Assembly: GCF_030936135.1 (NCBI RefSeq)
Contig: NC_082595.1
Coordinates: forward strand, 10,454,430-10,518,429
Source: Gavia stellata
Lineage: Eukaryota > Chordata > Aves > Gaviiformes > Gaviidae
Reading direction: 5' to 3'
DNA: 64,000 nucleotides
A program made the translations under genes and the position numbers. Shown piece after piece: positions 51,801 through 64,000 of the stretch; position 1 is the stretch's first letter, and each line of letters opens with the position of its first letter. The notes under the pieces are model-generated. The model saw only the letters and a program-made list of their open reading frames with translations. It was not told where the DNA came from and did no database searches.

Positions 51801-54800
51801 ATTCATAAAGTTGTTTATCCACTGCCAAGTTTTGGAAATCTGTTATCTAAAGTTTTACGTAGGAGCTTTTATAAAAATCTTTATTTTTGAAAGGTAATTC
51901 TAGAATTACATTGTTACTAGTAACACCCCTGGGAGACTGGTTCCCTCCAGAAAATGTATACCTCCTTAGAAAAGATGATGAGATGTTGCAGTCTTAAGAG
52001 TGAGCTCTTAATTCCCTCAGCCGGTGTTTTTTGACCAATCCATCCCTGATGCTCCATTGCAGGCTGTAGTGTACAATAAGGAAAAACATTTTTTCCCCTT
52101 CAGGCAACAAGTAAGCCTCTCCCCCTTTCCCTCCGTTCAGCTGCAGTTGGACAAAAACCATCATAGAAACTTAGAGGGAGAAATAGATTTCAACATACGC
52201 TTCTTCTAATCACTAGGTACAATATAAAATAAAACTTAATCTCTAACAGTTCTCTCTTTAAAACGTGCATATCCTCTTTCCCCACTACGCTGGTCTGAAA
52301 TAGTGAGGCAGGAACCAACCACGCAGTTAAGCCAGCTCTGGTCTTCTGTTACTCTGCTGTGGCTGTCAGCATCAAAATTTCTGTTACCTCTCTCATGCTT
52401 AATTTTGGGGGTCCTCCTCTACTCTTACTCTCCGTCTTCCACTGATCACTCCCTCCTCATGTCACTCTTTCCTTTTCTTGATTCTCCAACAGCTTTTCAG
52501 TTTGCTCCACACTGGCAGTACCGGATCTACTGTATATTTTGTTCTGTCTGATTGGGGAAGCTGAAACTTAGCATCTCTTGGATTTCTCTGGGTGTTGTGT
52601 AATTGAATTGTCTAGAGTGTTAATCATCATTTGATTATTCTGACATTCTTGATGAAAAAATATGTACATTAAAATCATAATGTAATTACAGAATTTGCTT
52701 TTAGCATGAATATATTTCTTCTCACTGACACTGAAATTATTTACTACTCCCAATATTTATATATTATTTTGACAGATATGCAGTGGGCTATGAGTCATTT
52801 TAAGGTGGCACAGTTTACTCTATGCAGCTTAAAAGCAAGGATTTTCCCCCTCCCCTTTTGCCCTATCACATTTTATTATTAATGGACACATTTGAATTGT
52901 CAGCTTTCCCGAAGCCTTGGTGTACAGGCTGGAATGATCAGATTAATTTAATTGCTTAACCACGTTGTTGCTAACTAGGAGTACTGAACACCGTCCTGTT
53001 CTTGCTTTATCTTTTCCCTAGCAGTTCTTCTGGGTTTTTTTTTATTAATCCTGTTAGTTTAAACATAAGAATTCCAAGCTGGAATAGCCTGTAATGTAGA
53101 AATGTAGGCTTCCAGGAGCTGTGTGGGCTAGGAATAAACTTTTGACTTTGTCTGGAGGCACAATGCTAAGACAGCTCAGCTGGCAGGTTAATGATGATTG
53201 TCATGAATATTAAATGATAGAACAAAAACAAAACTCCCAGAGAGATACTTACTTACGCACAAATCTTACATAGCAACACAACCAGCTCAGACAGCTGGCT
53301 CTCTGTAGACTTTCTTGAAAGAAAACAGTGCTTAGGCATATTAGGATGATTTTTATAAACCGGAAAGCCAATTTGTGATGCACTGTTTGAAAGTTAGAGG
53401 TCTTAATGATTTATAGCTTGAGGCAGAGATCTGTTTTCTGAAGTAGATAAATAACAGGTAAATTATATCTGTGCTGTTCTCCCTCGTATTAAGTGTTTCA
53501 GAATAGTTTTGAGCTTTGTGCTTGCTAAAAAAGTGTACAAGGAGTAAGCCTTACTGTTAAAAGTTCATACCAGCTCTCTGGTGGGCAGCTATAGTCCAAC
53601 TTCTTCCTCTGAAGTTCCTCTAGTCCCTTCTTTGTTTTTTTTTTTCCTTTCTAAAAAGACCACATTGCAGGGCACACAATAATAAACTACAGTTGGTTTT
53701 GTTTCTTTCTTGTGATTTGTCCCAGACAGGATAAGAGCTTCCTATTCACAGAGCTCCTCCTTCAGCTCCGGTGGTGTAAAGCTAGCTCCTGCTACATGGA
53801 AAAGTTGCTCCAGCACATGCAAAAAATTAAAATTCAAGAAGCTTGGGTTTATTTGAAGTAACACCAACATAGATCTGGGATGATTCCATTAACAGCACTG
53901 CAGTCATGCTCTGTTTCTAACAGGATAGCTAAAGGTGAGATATTCTCTATGGCCTGGGGAGTAATCTTTCTTACACTTTATAAGTTGGGGGTCAGATTCT
54001 TGCACATAACTTCCTTAACTTTTATGGTTATGTAAATTTGTACCAACTTAATATGTGGTTCAGTGATTTTCAGACACCAAAAGGAATGAGCTGAAATAAC
54101 AGATTAGGTTTTCTCAGATAACTGCATGTAGGCATGATCCATTTTGTGGTGTTATTCTGAGTATAAAAAGATAAAGTAAATCTAAACAATTTTTAGCTGT
54201 GATGATTTAGGTCAGTCTAAATGAGTTGATGGAAAAAGCTATAAATGAAAGGACAGTCCAGTTAGAGGAAGTTATGGAGAGTAATGCTTTGATATAAACA
54301 TTCTGCAGAATTCATTTGGCTTTCCAAACCCTGTATCTTAGTCTGCCAAGGCTACAAACAGTTGTTTTGGGATTAGAGGCTCATTTCTTACTTACTTATT
54401 TGAAATATCTAGCCTATTTTATCATAAACTAACTAAGCCTAGTGGATGAAAAGTTTACTTCTAGCTTCCAGCTGCACCTTCATTTTGCACTTTTTGAATG
54501 TATCATTAAAACTCTTGACAATGTTGTGAAACACGTTTTATACAATGTCTTTAAGTGGCTGAGCCAGAAATACTGTTGGAGTCGTCATGGTTTCTACGAG
54601 TATTTCAACAAACAAATGACCAATGGACATATAGGCAAATTCCAAGTGATGGCAGACAAGGATGAATGGGTAAAATATACTCACTTCAGCTGAAAGATGA
54701 AGCACCACAAAGTGATAGCTCTTTGGAGTGAGGAAATCAAAGCTAGAGATTCCGAAAGTAGCATTCTTGGTATTACGGCCATCTTAGGGTCCCACCAGCC

Positions 54801-57800
54801 CAAACGTCCAACCAACATTACCTTCTTCAAACGGCTGAAAGTCCCAATAGGGATGAGAGACAAAGGGAATTCAAGGGAACTATCAGTTCATTAACACATC
54901 TCTGTGTCCCTGGTCACCTCTTCAGCAGCAAAACTCCAGCCTTCTTTCTTAAGCTAGAATGAGCATTGTTTAAAGACAAAATGAGAAAAATTGGTAAGTT
55001 ATGGACTGAAGAGCAGCAGTGTGATTTTTTTTTTTTATGAATCCAGGCACCTGCAAGGTATCAAAGCCAAAGGCATCACTATTTTTGAAAAATGAGACAG
55101 AGGATGTCAAGCAAGGAGCCAGCAGTTGCGAACTGTTTAATTCATGCTGATTTTCCCAGAACTGTATCCAAGGAGGATGTCACACTTTTCCATTCTCAAG
55201 TTCAACCTTTCCTCTGAGTGCATCAGCAAGTTTCATCTCTTCTGAAACTGTACTCCCCCGTGAGTTATTTATAATCTCCTGCTGCTGCTTGTTAAGTAAA
55301 ATTTCACTCACCTTCCTTCTCTCTGCCTCAGATTGTTATATTCCACTGATACGCTGCTGCTTCACATATAAACCTTTCATCAGCCCGTTTTCTTCCAGCT
55401 CCAAGGCATGCTAATCTCAAAGGAGACCATTCAGAGAAATGGAAAGGAAGTATTTACTCTTGGCAGCAGCAATTTAGGGACATATTTAATGTGTAGAATC
55501 ATAGAGACTCAACACATACTCAAACACCCCTACTAAGCATGCATTCTTAAAATCCTTTCAAGTTCACTAAAATTGATAGATTGGTCTTTTGCACGCTAAT
55601 ACTGCGAGCTTTTCAGATATCCCTACAAGCTGCCATCATAATTTCATTTCTGTCTACCGTTTTGTTGTGTCAGAGATCAAAACTGCAGGGTGTTATTTCT
55701 GACCTGTTCAGTTTAAGAAATACATGGAGTAGAACATGTTTTAGAAAGACTGTAACTATACTAGGACTGGTGCATGGCTGCACAGTTCTGCAGTTCAGAA
55801 TTAACACTTTTGCTTTTTGTGGAGCAATATTTATTCTTTTTAATGAGACTATGTTTTTAGGAGCTTTGCTCAAACATAAAAAATTAATAAAAGGTTAAAT
55901 GTAATGAGTAAGTTTGAGTTACCTGGCCTTTATCTGTGATCATGACCAAAACAGCACTGCAATGTAAAATAAAGGGTATGTAGCCGCAGCCTCCAACAAG
56001 AAGAGTAGCCTCCTAGGGTACTCTTGATCTGCCACAGCGATTTTGAACTAGTTACCAGTTTAATCTATAAAGTTATCCTCCAGGCAGTTAATTACTTGGT
56101 AACTAAGCTCTGTGTATCCAACACAACTGATTTTAGTATCTCAGCAAAGGAGTATAGAACTAGGCACAGGGAAGTTTTCACTTCAATCATCATCTAATTC
56201 TACCTGCCCAAGTGCCAGAAAAGAAAATTCCCTTTCTTCTACTGAAACAAATGCTACCTATAAGGGTTTTTTTCATTCAAAGATTCTGTTGCCTACAAAA
56301 GAAGGGTGCAAGGCTTTAAGTTCAGCTCTACATTCAAACATTCCTACAAGTTTAGGCCTGTTTGGATTCAGTTCATGTCTTTGACTCTGTCATCAGTCTA
56401 TTATCTGTGTCATCATAATCTCTAAAGCTCAGGCAGATATGCCAAGAAGTGGACTTAAATTTTCACAATGCGAGGATTAGATCCAAGTCTCTGCTTTATC
56501 TGCTGCCTTTGCACAACATGAGAAAACTTTCAGCAAAATCTGGAAGGTAAAATATGGACATTGGGGCATTGATTTCTTTTCCTTTTTCAGAGAGGTTTCT
56601 TAAGTTGAGGGAAAATAATGTCACATTTTGATTTTTCTTGGATGGCTTATCTCCAAGATGGCTTGCACCCAGATTCTTCTAAACTTTTCACTTCTCAGCA
56701 AGATGATGTCTCATGTCAGAAAGATAAAGGCTCGTGTCAAGAAGTACTGCAGAACACGGTAATCTGAACATTCATTAACATTGCAGAATTTCTGATTGCA
56801 ACAGCTACAAATAGCCTATGGGAAACAGTAATAGGAATTGTTTATTCAAGAATACTTCCTGTGGCTCTGCAGTTCATCCAGGTGCACAAGCTCTGTTTTT
56901 CACAGAACATTAATCTCTGTTTCTGTCTGTTATTATGGATTTCTTGTCAACAGATAACCCAAGCCAAGAAGATCTAAGTGTGAGTTTTGTAAACAAGTAA
57001 ATTAGGACTCACACCTTCTACTGAACAGGAAGAAAAAAAGCCAAACCAGAAGGCATTATGTAAAGACCAACAGATGGGTAAGGGTACAAGTTTACATTGT
57101 TATGATTGACCATATTTGACAGAAGCAAAAAGAGGAAGCACTGTCTGTTATCAGACCTGCACGTACTGCTCTGCCAAATCTACCTTACCAGTATAAATTC
57201 TCCCAATAGCACACTAAGATACATGCTCATTTCCCACCTATTCTGTTTTCTGGGTTAGGGGTTTTTTTGGTCATGCCAAGATGAAAATCATGCCTATGCT
57301 ATTAGAGCACTTCTAGCAGTGATGCCCACCTGTCATACACTTAGTTCTTTGAGACTCTGATTGGATAGACTGGAAAAAAAAAAATCACTTTTTGATATAG
57401 CACTGATTTTTCTGTCAGAGCAGTCAGATACATTCTATATTATAACTATCTGAATCAGTATTCACAGGGCTCTGAGTAAAGTAATTATTACACATCCTAA
57501 AGTTAAGCGGTTTTTTTGTTTGTTTTAATCAATCAAAGCATTCACAGACAAGGACTGATTTTCTTTGAAAATAGCCATTCTGTATACCATGTAGGTAGCT
57601 TTCCAGTTACAGGTTCATGTGTATTTTACTTTATTTGAATGTTACTCATGGTGCATGGATTTAAGTTGCACAGCTTGTCTATTGTATATTATGGACAGAA
57701 AAACATTGAGCAAAAGTGTAAACGGATGATGGATAACAAAGTGTATGACTGTCATCACTTATGTCAGTTCTGGGGATTTCAAGATATCCCTGAGAATATC

Positions 57801-59091
57801 CAGTGTTCATCTGAAAATATGCAAATACTAATCAGAGCTACTTTAGCACATCTTACTGATGTGCAGCTGAATCCTACTGAATGGCAGCTTTTTCACTCAC
57901 AGAAGTAGTTAGAAGTCTTTTTTTAATTTTTTTCCTCTCCGTTTAACCAGATCAGCTGAAAAATTAGCATTGGACTTCCTCTATGAAACTTTAATCTCTC
58001 TTCCATTTTCTCTTAGGCAGATGCAAATTACATTGAACACATTTCAAATAAGTACATTTATTTGTAAAAGAGACAGAATACATTTGTAAAAGTCAGCTAA
58101 ACCCATTTTATTTCTTGTTTTCTCTCCTGCACTGTCAAGTGAGTTCTACATGTTCTTGGGAGTCTTGTAAGGGAAAAACTGCAGCAATTAAATGCCTTTC
58201 CAAACCATCATTTGTTGAGTAGCACAATGGTGGTTTTGAAACAAAAGTTAAAAGGAGGTGATTTACAAACTGTGTTGAGGCTTCTCCCATGCCAAAGCAC
58301 TGTACTTAAACAGATAAGCATTCTCTCTTACTTTTTACTGAAATGTGAAAGTCTGGTAGGTCTGACAAGTGAAACATGATCATACACTGCTTCCTATGTT
58401 ATTATGAATTCACAGCTGGTATCATCAGACCGCAAAGAGTGTTAGCCTAGGATGCAGTTTTCAAAGAAACACAAGGCCTTTTCTGTGTAAGAAAACTAAT
58501 ACAGAAACTGATTCACCTAAAATCAATGAAATGCTCATTTTTGGCAAAGAGCCACAAAAAGAATGGTGTCCATATACACATTACAGTTAGGAAAGAAATA
58601 ATTTTGGTTTATGTCTAATCCCAAATTCTTGGAAAAAATCTCAGCTGCTCAATCTGCAGAATTCTGAGTACCTGCATTATGGCAGGTGGTCTTGTTTAGA
58701 TTAGGATGCAATAACTAATAACTGTGACTAACAGCTGCTAACACACCTGACATGTTCTTAGTGTGATTTCACTTCATTCCAGTCTCTACAACTGCAAAAA
58801 TACACATAATACTTTCATCTGCATTTCATAACCCCTTTATTGAATTTTGGTTGTTTATATTAGTCCTGTTGCTCCAGTTGTTAATCAGAGAAGTTCTTCT
58901 TAAAGTACAGATGATAGACTCTATCCTGTCACAAAAGTTAGTCAGATGTATTAGGATCAAAGTGAGGGACTATTGAAAAGAGTGCCAGGTGGGAAACAGC
59001 AATTCAGGTTATACATCCTCTAAGCAATGAACCCATCTGATAATTCTTAACATTCTGAAGAGTAAACTATTATTAACAACAGGGCTTTACA

Positions 59092-59320
59092 CAGCTTGCT
59101 TGTTTTGAGGGCAATTTATAGATAGTGAGGGCACCTGTTTTACTGGAATACTACAGAGGTCAGGGAAGTACAGCTGACTGAAAAAACAAGGATAGCATAC
59201 AGTTTGCTTGTTTTGAGTGCAATGTATAGATAGTGAGGACACCTGTCTTACTGGAATAATACAGAGGTCAGGGAAATGCGACGTACTGAACAAAATGCCC
59301 ATAGCAGACAGTTTGCTTTT
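59092..59320. repeat. Tandem duplication, 108-bp unit, about 2.1 copies
   Basis: Copy one starts at 59092 (cagcttgcttgttttgag) and copy two at 59200 (cagtttgcttgttttgag). A stub of a third begins at 59309 (cagtttgctttt). The two full copies differ at scattered positions, for example gagggcacctgttttact versus gaggacacctgtcttact. The period of copies one to two is 108 bases, a multiple of three, so the minus-strand frame 59087-59356 stays open and shows a repeated peptide pattern FPDLC.IPV.QV.SLSI. I see no known domain, so this is most likely a non-coding local duplication. Confidence 0.9.
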
Positions 59321-59732
59321 AGGCAAAATTAATTTCATGCTGTTGGCAAGTAACAATCTTAGACATAAAATAGTGTCATTAAATTAATACTGAAAGAAAT
59401 ACTGTGGTATTCTGAATTAATTTTTGAAAAGTAGTCAGTGAAAACATGTTAAGGAGATATGCCCACTTAATTATCGTAACACTGTTCTGTTGAGTGGGAA
59501 CCTCAAGTGAAATAGCCTAGGAAGTGATTAAATGCGAGTCCTTCAGTTCCCAAACTGAAATAAAAACAAAATGGAAACATTTTGCATTCTAACATGCACT
59601 CAGTTGTGATAATCTTGTCTTTAATAACAGAAAGGAAGGACTAGAGCATCTGCCTCTGTTCACAGACGTGAGTGAGGGCAGGCTGGATTCGCAAGGATCT
59701 CACACTACAAGAGTGAGGTTTATATCACCATT

Positions 59733-59748
59733 TCCTGTTCGAACAGGA
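59733..59748. repeat. Perfect 16-bp palindrome
   Basis: The sequence tcctgttcgaacagga is identical to its reverse complement. The inner TGTTC/GAACA halves resemble steroid-receptor half-sites but have no 3-base spacer, so they are not a standard response element. Confidence 0.85.
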
Positions 59749-59790
59749 GGGTTTCTTCACTGAAATGAACCTGAAATTTAGTGCAAATAG

Positions 59791-59808
59791 AAGCGGAGTT
59801 ATCCGCTT
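59791..59808. repeat. Perfect inverted repeat, 7-bp arms, 4-base loop
   Basis: Arms aagcgga and tccgctt flank the loop gtta. It lies only 42 bases from the palindrome at 59733 and both contain CpG, unusual for this window. Confidence 0.85.
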
Positions 59809-60312
59809 TGAGGTCAGCAAAGGTGACCTTCATAGCATGAACAGGAAAAGCAGGGACAGAATAGTAACACTAAGCCACTCAATGGTGATGAGTTACAATC
59901 TAGCTACAACATTTTTGAAATGCAGCTGGATATGCTGATCCCAGATGAAGCCAAGACTACTACAGTAATCACAGTAGCACAGTTACTGAAGCTGCCCCAT
60001 AAGGAAGCGTGCAAGAAAGGGAAGAGAAGGGGAAAAAACAGTAGGCATTAGAAAATTATTTGTGAAATGCTGGCAAAAGAACCACTATGATTACCACCAA
60101 ACCCACTTGCATTCCCATAAAGATGGCAGGTATACACCCATACCTGTGGGCAGGCATCATCAAGGGGCCAACTCCCAGCTGCTGTTGGTATCTAATCAAA
60201 AGGTCAGCAGTAATAATAATACAAAAATAATTCTCTGAAGCAATAGTATTTTCTTAGATGCAACATTATTTATTCCATCCTGGAGCACCGTTCAACAGCA
60301 GAGGCCCTATGG

Positions 60313-60422
60313 AGTCATAGAATGGTTTAGGTTGGAAGGGACCTTAAAGATCATCTAATTCCAACCCCCCTGCTATGGGCAGGGACACCTTCCACTAGAC
60401 CAGGTTGCTCAAAGCCCCATCC
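60313..60422 (-). mobile_element. CR1 LINE fragment, 3' tail only
   Basis: A CR1 retrotransposon copy of about 110 bp in the minus orientation, so its 3' end is at the left. Diagnostic pieces on the plus strand are tcatagaatggtttaggttg, gggaccttaaagatcatcta, and ccaaccccc followed by tgctatgggcagggacacc. The match to the bird consensus I know is close, suggesting a relatively young, heavily 5'-truncated insertion. It ends around aaagccccatccctcc. CR1 elements have no poly(A) tail and end in short octamer repeats; only part of one octamer is visible here. Confidence 0.92.
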
Positions 60423-61206
60423 CTCCTGTGAATTAAGTGGTCTAATGGTAAGACACAAAACAAGTTTAGAGTAAAATCTGTAACATTGTTAAAGAAAGGA
60501 CAAATAAATAGAAACAGTTTTTTTAGTTATTCAATTGACAGGCAGCTGTCCCCCTGCAAACCATAAAGTGGAAAATCATCTAATAAAAATCTTTCCTTCA
60601 AAGAAAATGGCCAAAATGCTAAAGAAATAGAACAAAATAGAAAATTGTATTTTTATGGTATCTATATTATTAATTAGAATTGGGAGCAGCTGCTCAGTTT
60701 TTCCATGTCAATTCAACCTGTCACAGTGGCAGATAAATCCACATACATGATAATTTACATTCTACTTAAGTTAGTGAAAGTCAGCGGTTAGCAGCAATTT
60801 ATATAGCACATGCTTTTATGGTCCTTTTGTTGCTGAAAGACTGCCAGAGAAACCCAATAAAGGGGGTCTGCTTTCACCCTACATGATCTGCAGTTTTATA
60901 TTAGGTTAAAAAGAAGAGGAACATATGAATGCACACTTCCTTGCAACAGCAATAATGAAGCCAGAGTAAGAACAAAGAAAAACTAATAGAAACTAAAAGC
61001 GAGAGCTGAAATTGTCAATATAAAGATGCTAACAATATCCACAAGACACTAAACTACTATAATAAACTTGTGCTGTAAAAGTATGTGGTAAACAGCAGGC
61101 TATCATTCCCTTTTTTGTCAGAGAAAGAGTAGAGGAAGCTAGGAGGAAATCATAATAATCTAATATAGATTACATCTTTGATAATTACTTGAAAAAATTA
61201 GTGTCA
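60423..61206. other. Unannotated sequence downstream of NENF
   Basis: AT-rich sequence between the CR1 tail and the distal NENF poly(A) signal. No gene or repeat seen. Confidence 0.6.
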
Positions 61207-61212
61207 TTTATT
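61207..61212 (-). terminator. Candidate NENF poly(A) signal, distal
   Basis: A second AATAAA on the minus strand (GAATAAATGA), about 70 bases beyond the proximal one. Either or both could be used. Confidence 0.35.
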
Positions 61213-61275
61213 CAAAACTAACATAATAATAGTCTTACTTAAAATGTCACAGTAGTTCTCATAGGAAAAAAAAGA

Positions 61276-61281
61276 TTTATT
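61276..61281 (-). terminator. Candidate NENF poly(A) signal, proximal
   Basis: AATAAA on the minus strand (tttatt on plus), the first canonical hexamer after the NENF stop. The sequence just beyond it on the minus strand is T-rich followed by a TGTGA stretch, as expected for a cleavage and polyadenylation downstream element. Use in vivo is inferred. Confidence 0.5.
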
Positions 61282-61888
61282 TTTCTTGGTTTACAGCTGT
61301 AGACTTTGCATAAATATTCTACAGTAACTGCATTTTAAGAGATTGAGTGGTTTTATATCCAAGTATTCTCAAATCTATCAAATACTAAACCCCACAATGC
61401 TTTTAAAAATGTAAGCCTATATTACACCTGTTTGTACATGTGATACCTACACTCACTTGAAGCACAGAGAGTTGATGTTAGCTCATCCAGATAATGCATT
61501 CGCACTTTTCCAAGGAGTGGGAAACAACTTGGGATTTACAAAAAGACCACTCATGTATCAACTATTAAAAACTTTCTTATCTCTTCTAAGGAATGTAATT
61601 TTACACTACACACTCATAAACAGAAAAATCCAGGCAGAAAGAACTTTCCTATGAAATAATTCTCATAATTCAGAGCAAACAGCCAAAGTGTATGACACTA
61701 ACACAGTTCTGTTTGTTTCCTGGAAGGAAGAACGCTATGTAAACTATGTGTCTACATACATACTTGTTTTCTAAACAGAAAACTGACTCATGATAGCTAA
61801 TTGTTGTAATGAACTCCAGAAAATAGGGAATCAATCTAGTATTCTATCGTGCCTCTCCCCAGGCATTTTCTAGGTACAAAAATGTTCC
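61276..61888 (-). other. NENF 3' untranslated region (inferred extent)
   Basis: This stretch runs from the NENF stop codon to the nearest canonical poly(A) signal. I found no AATAAA or ATTAAA (minus strand) closer to the stop. The true end would be about 15-30 bases further left than the signal. The boundary is inferred from the signal only; a longer form using the second signal at 61207 is equally possible. An open frame at 61457-61654 on the plus strand falls inside this UTR and has no recognisable product. Confidence 0.55.

Positions 61889-64000
<2,112 letters not shown>

Larger units (their letters stand above)
42066..59091. other. Unannotated intergenic sequence
   Basis: A 17-kb stretch with no recognisable gene or interspersed repeat. 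It holds an AT-rich block at 43820-43930 with an imperfect palindrome (gttaatcagttgttgatttaac), the simple repeats at 44101, 46147 and 48844, and the CpG patch at 45190. It also holds several orphan open frames (for example 54442-54693 and 54697-54894 on plus, 55581-55898 on plus, 57639-57908 on plus), none with a recognisable domain. Confidence 0.5.
59321..60312. other. Unannotated sequence between tandem duplication and CR1
   Basis: It contains the two palindromes listed separately, with a few CpGs across 59640-59830. Otherwise nothing is recognisable. Confidence 0.55.

Noticed and set aside
1..61200. ATF3 coding exons or CpG-island promoter expected beside NENF
   Set aside because: No bZIP basic-region coding sequence was seen on the minus strand and no CpG island exists in the window, so ATF3 is taken to lie further left.

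Overview
The window reads as vertebrate nuclear DNA, most likely from a bird. It is AT-rich and CpG-poor with no CpG island, operon structure or prokaryotic-style gene packing. It carries several CR1 LINE fragments ending in the avian-style 3' tail (tcatagaat...ggttgga). Older amniote repeats are also present: one clear MIR, one probable MIR and an ancient CR1. The species cannot be fixed from the sequence alone.

The only protein-coding gene I can support is at the far right, on the minus strand: the last two coding exons of NENF (neudesin, a secreted MAPR-family cytochrome-b5-like protein). The coding pieces are 62686-62789 and 61889-62065, separated by a 620-bp intron with GT-AG ends. They give an uninterrupted C-terminus ending in the residues KDEF. 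The first exons (signal peptide and start of the heme-binding domain) lie beyond base 64000. Two canonical poly(A) signals sit about 610 and 680 bases downstream of the stop.

The remaining 61 kb, on the 3' side of NENF, looks intergenic. In mammals the next gene on that side is ATF3. I looked for its bZIP coding exons and its CpG-rich promoter and did not find them. The many short open frames lack recognisable domains, and their number is about what chance gives at this base composition.

Layout: 1-9645 unannotated with one short tandem duplication; 9646-10040 CR1; 10041-24240 unannotated, with a GC-richer stretch near 10.5-11.5 kb, a possible exon-like frame at 12.3 kb and a CpG-retaining block at 22.2 kb; 24241-24405 MIR; 25890-26690 CR1; 32590-33420 ancient CR1; 38728-38840 CR1 tail; 41905-42065 probable MIR; 43-49 kb AT-rich sequence with simple repeats and a CpG patch at 45.2 kb; 59092-59320 tandem duplication of a 108-bp unit; 59733-59808 two perfect palindromes; 60313-60422 CR1 tail; then NENF. 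All five CR1 pieces lie in the minus orientation. I found no evidence of a novel multi-gene system. The most useful leads are candidate conserved non-coding elements and the 108-bp in-frame duplication.
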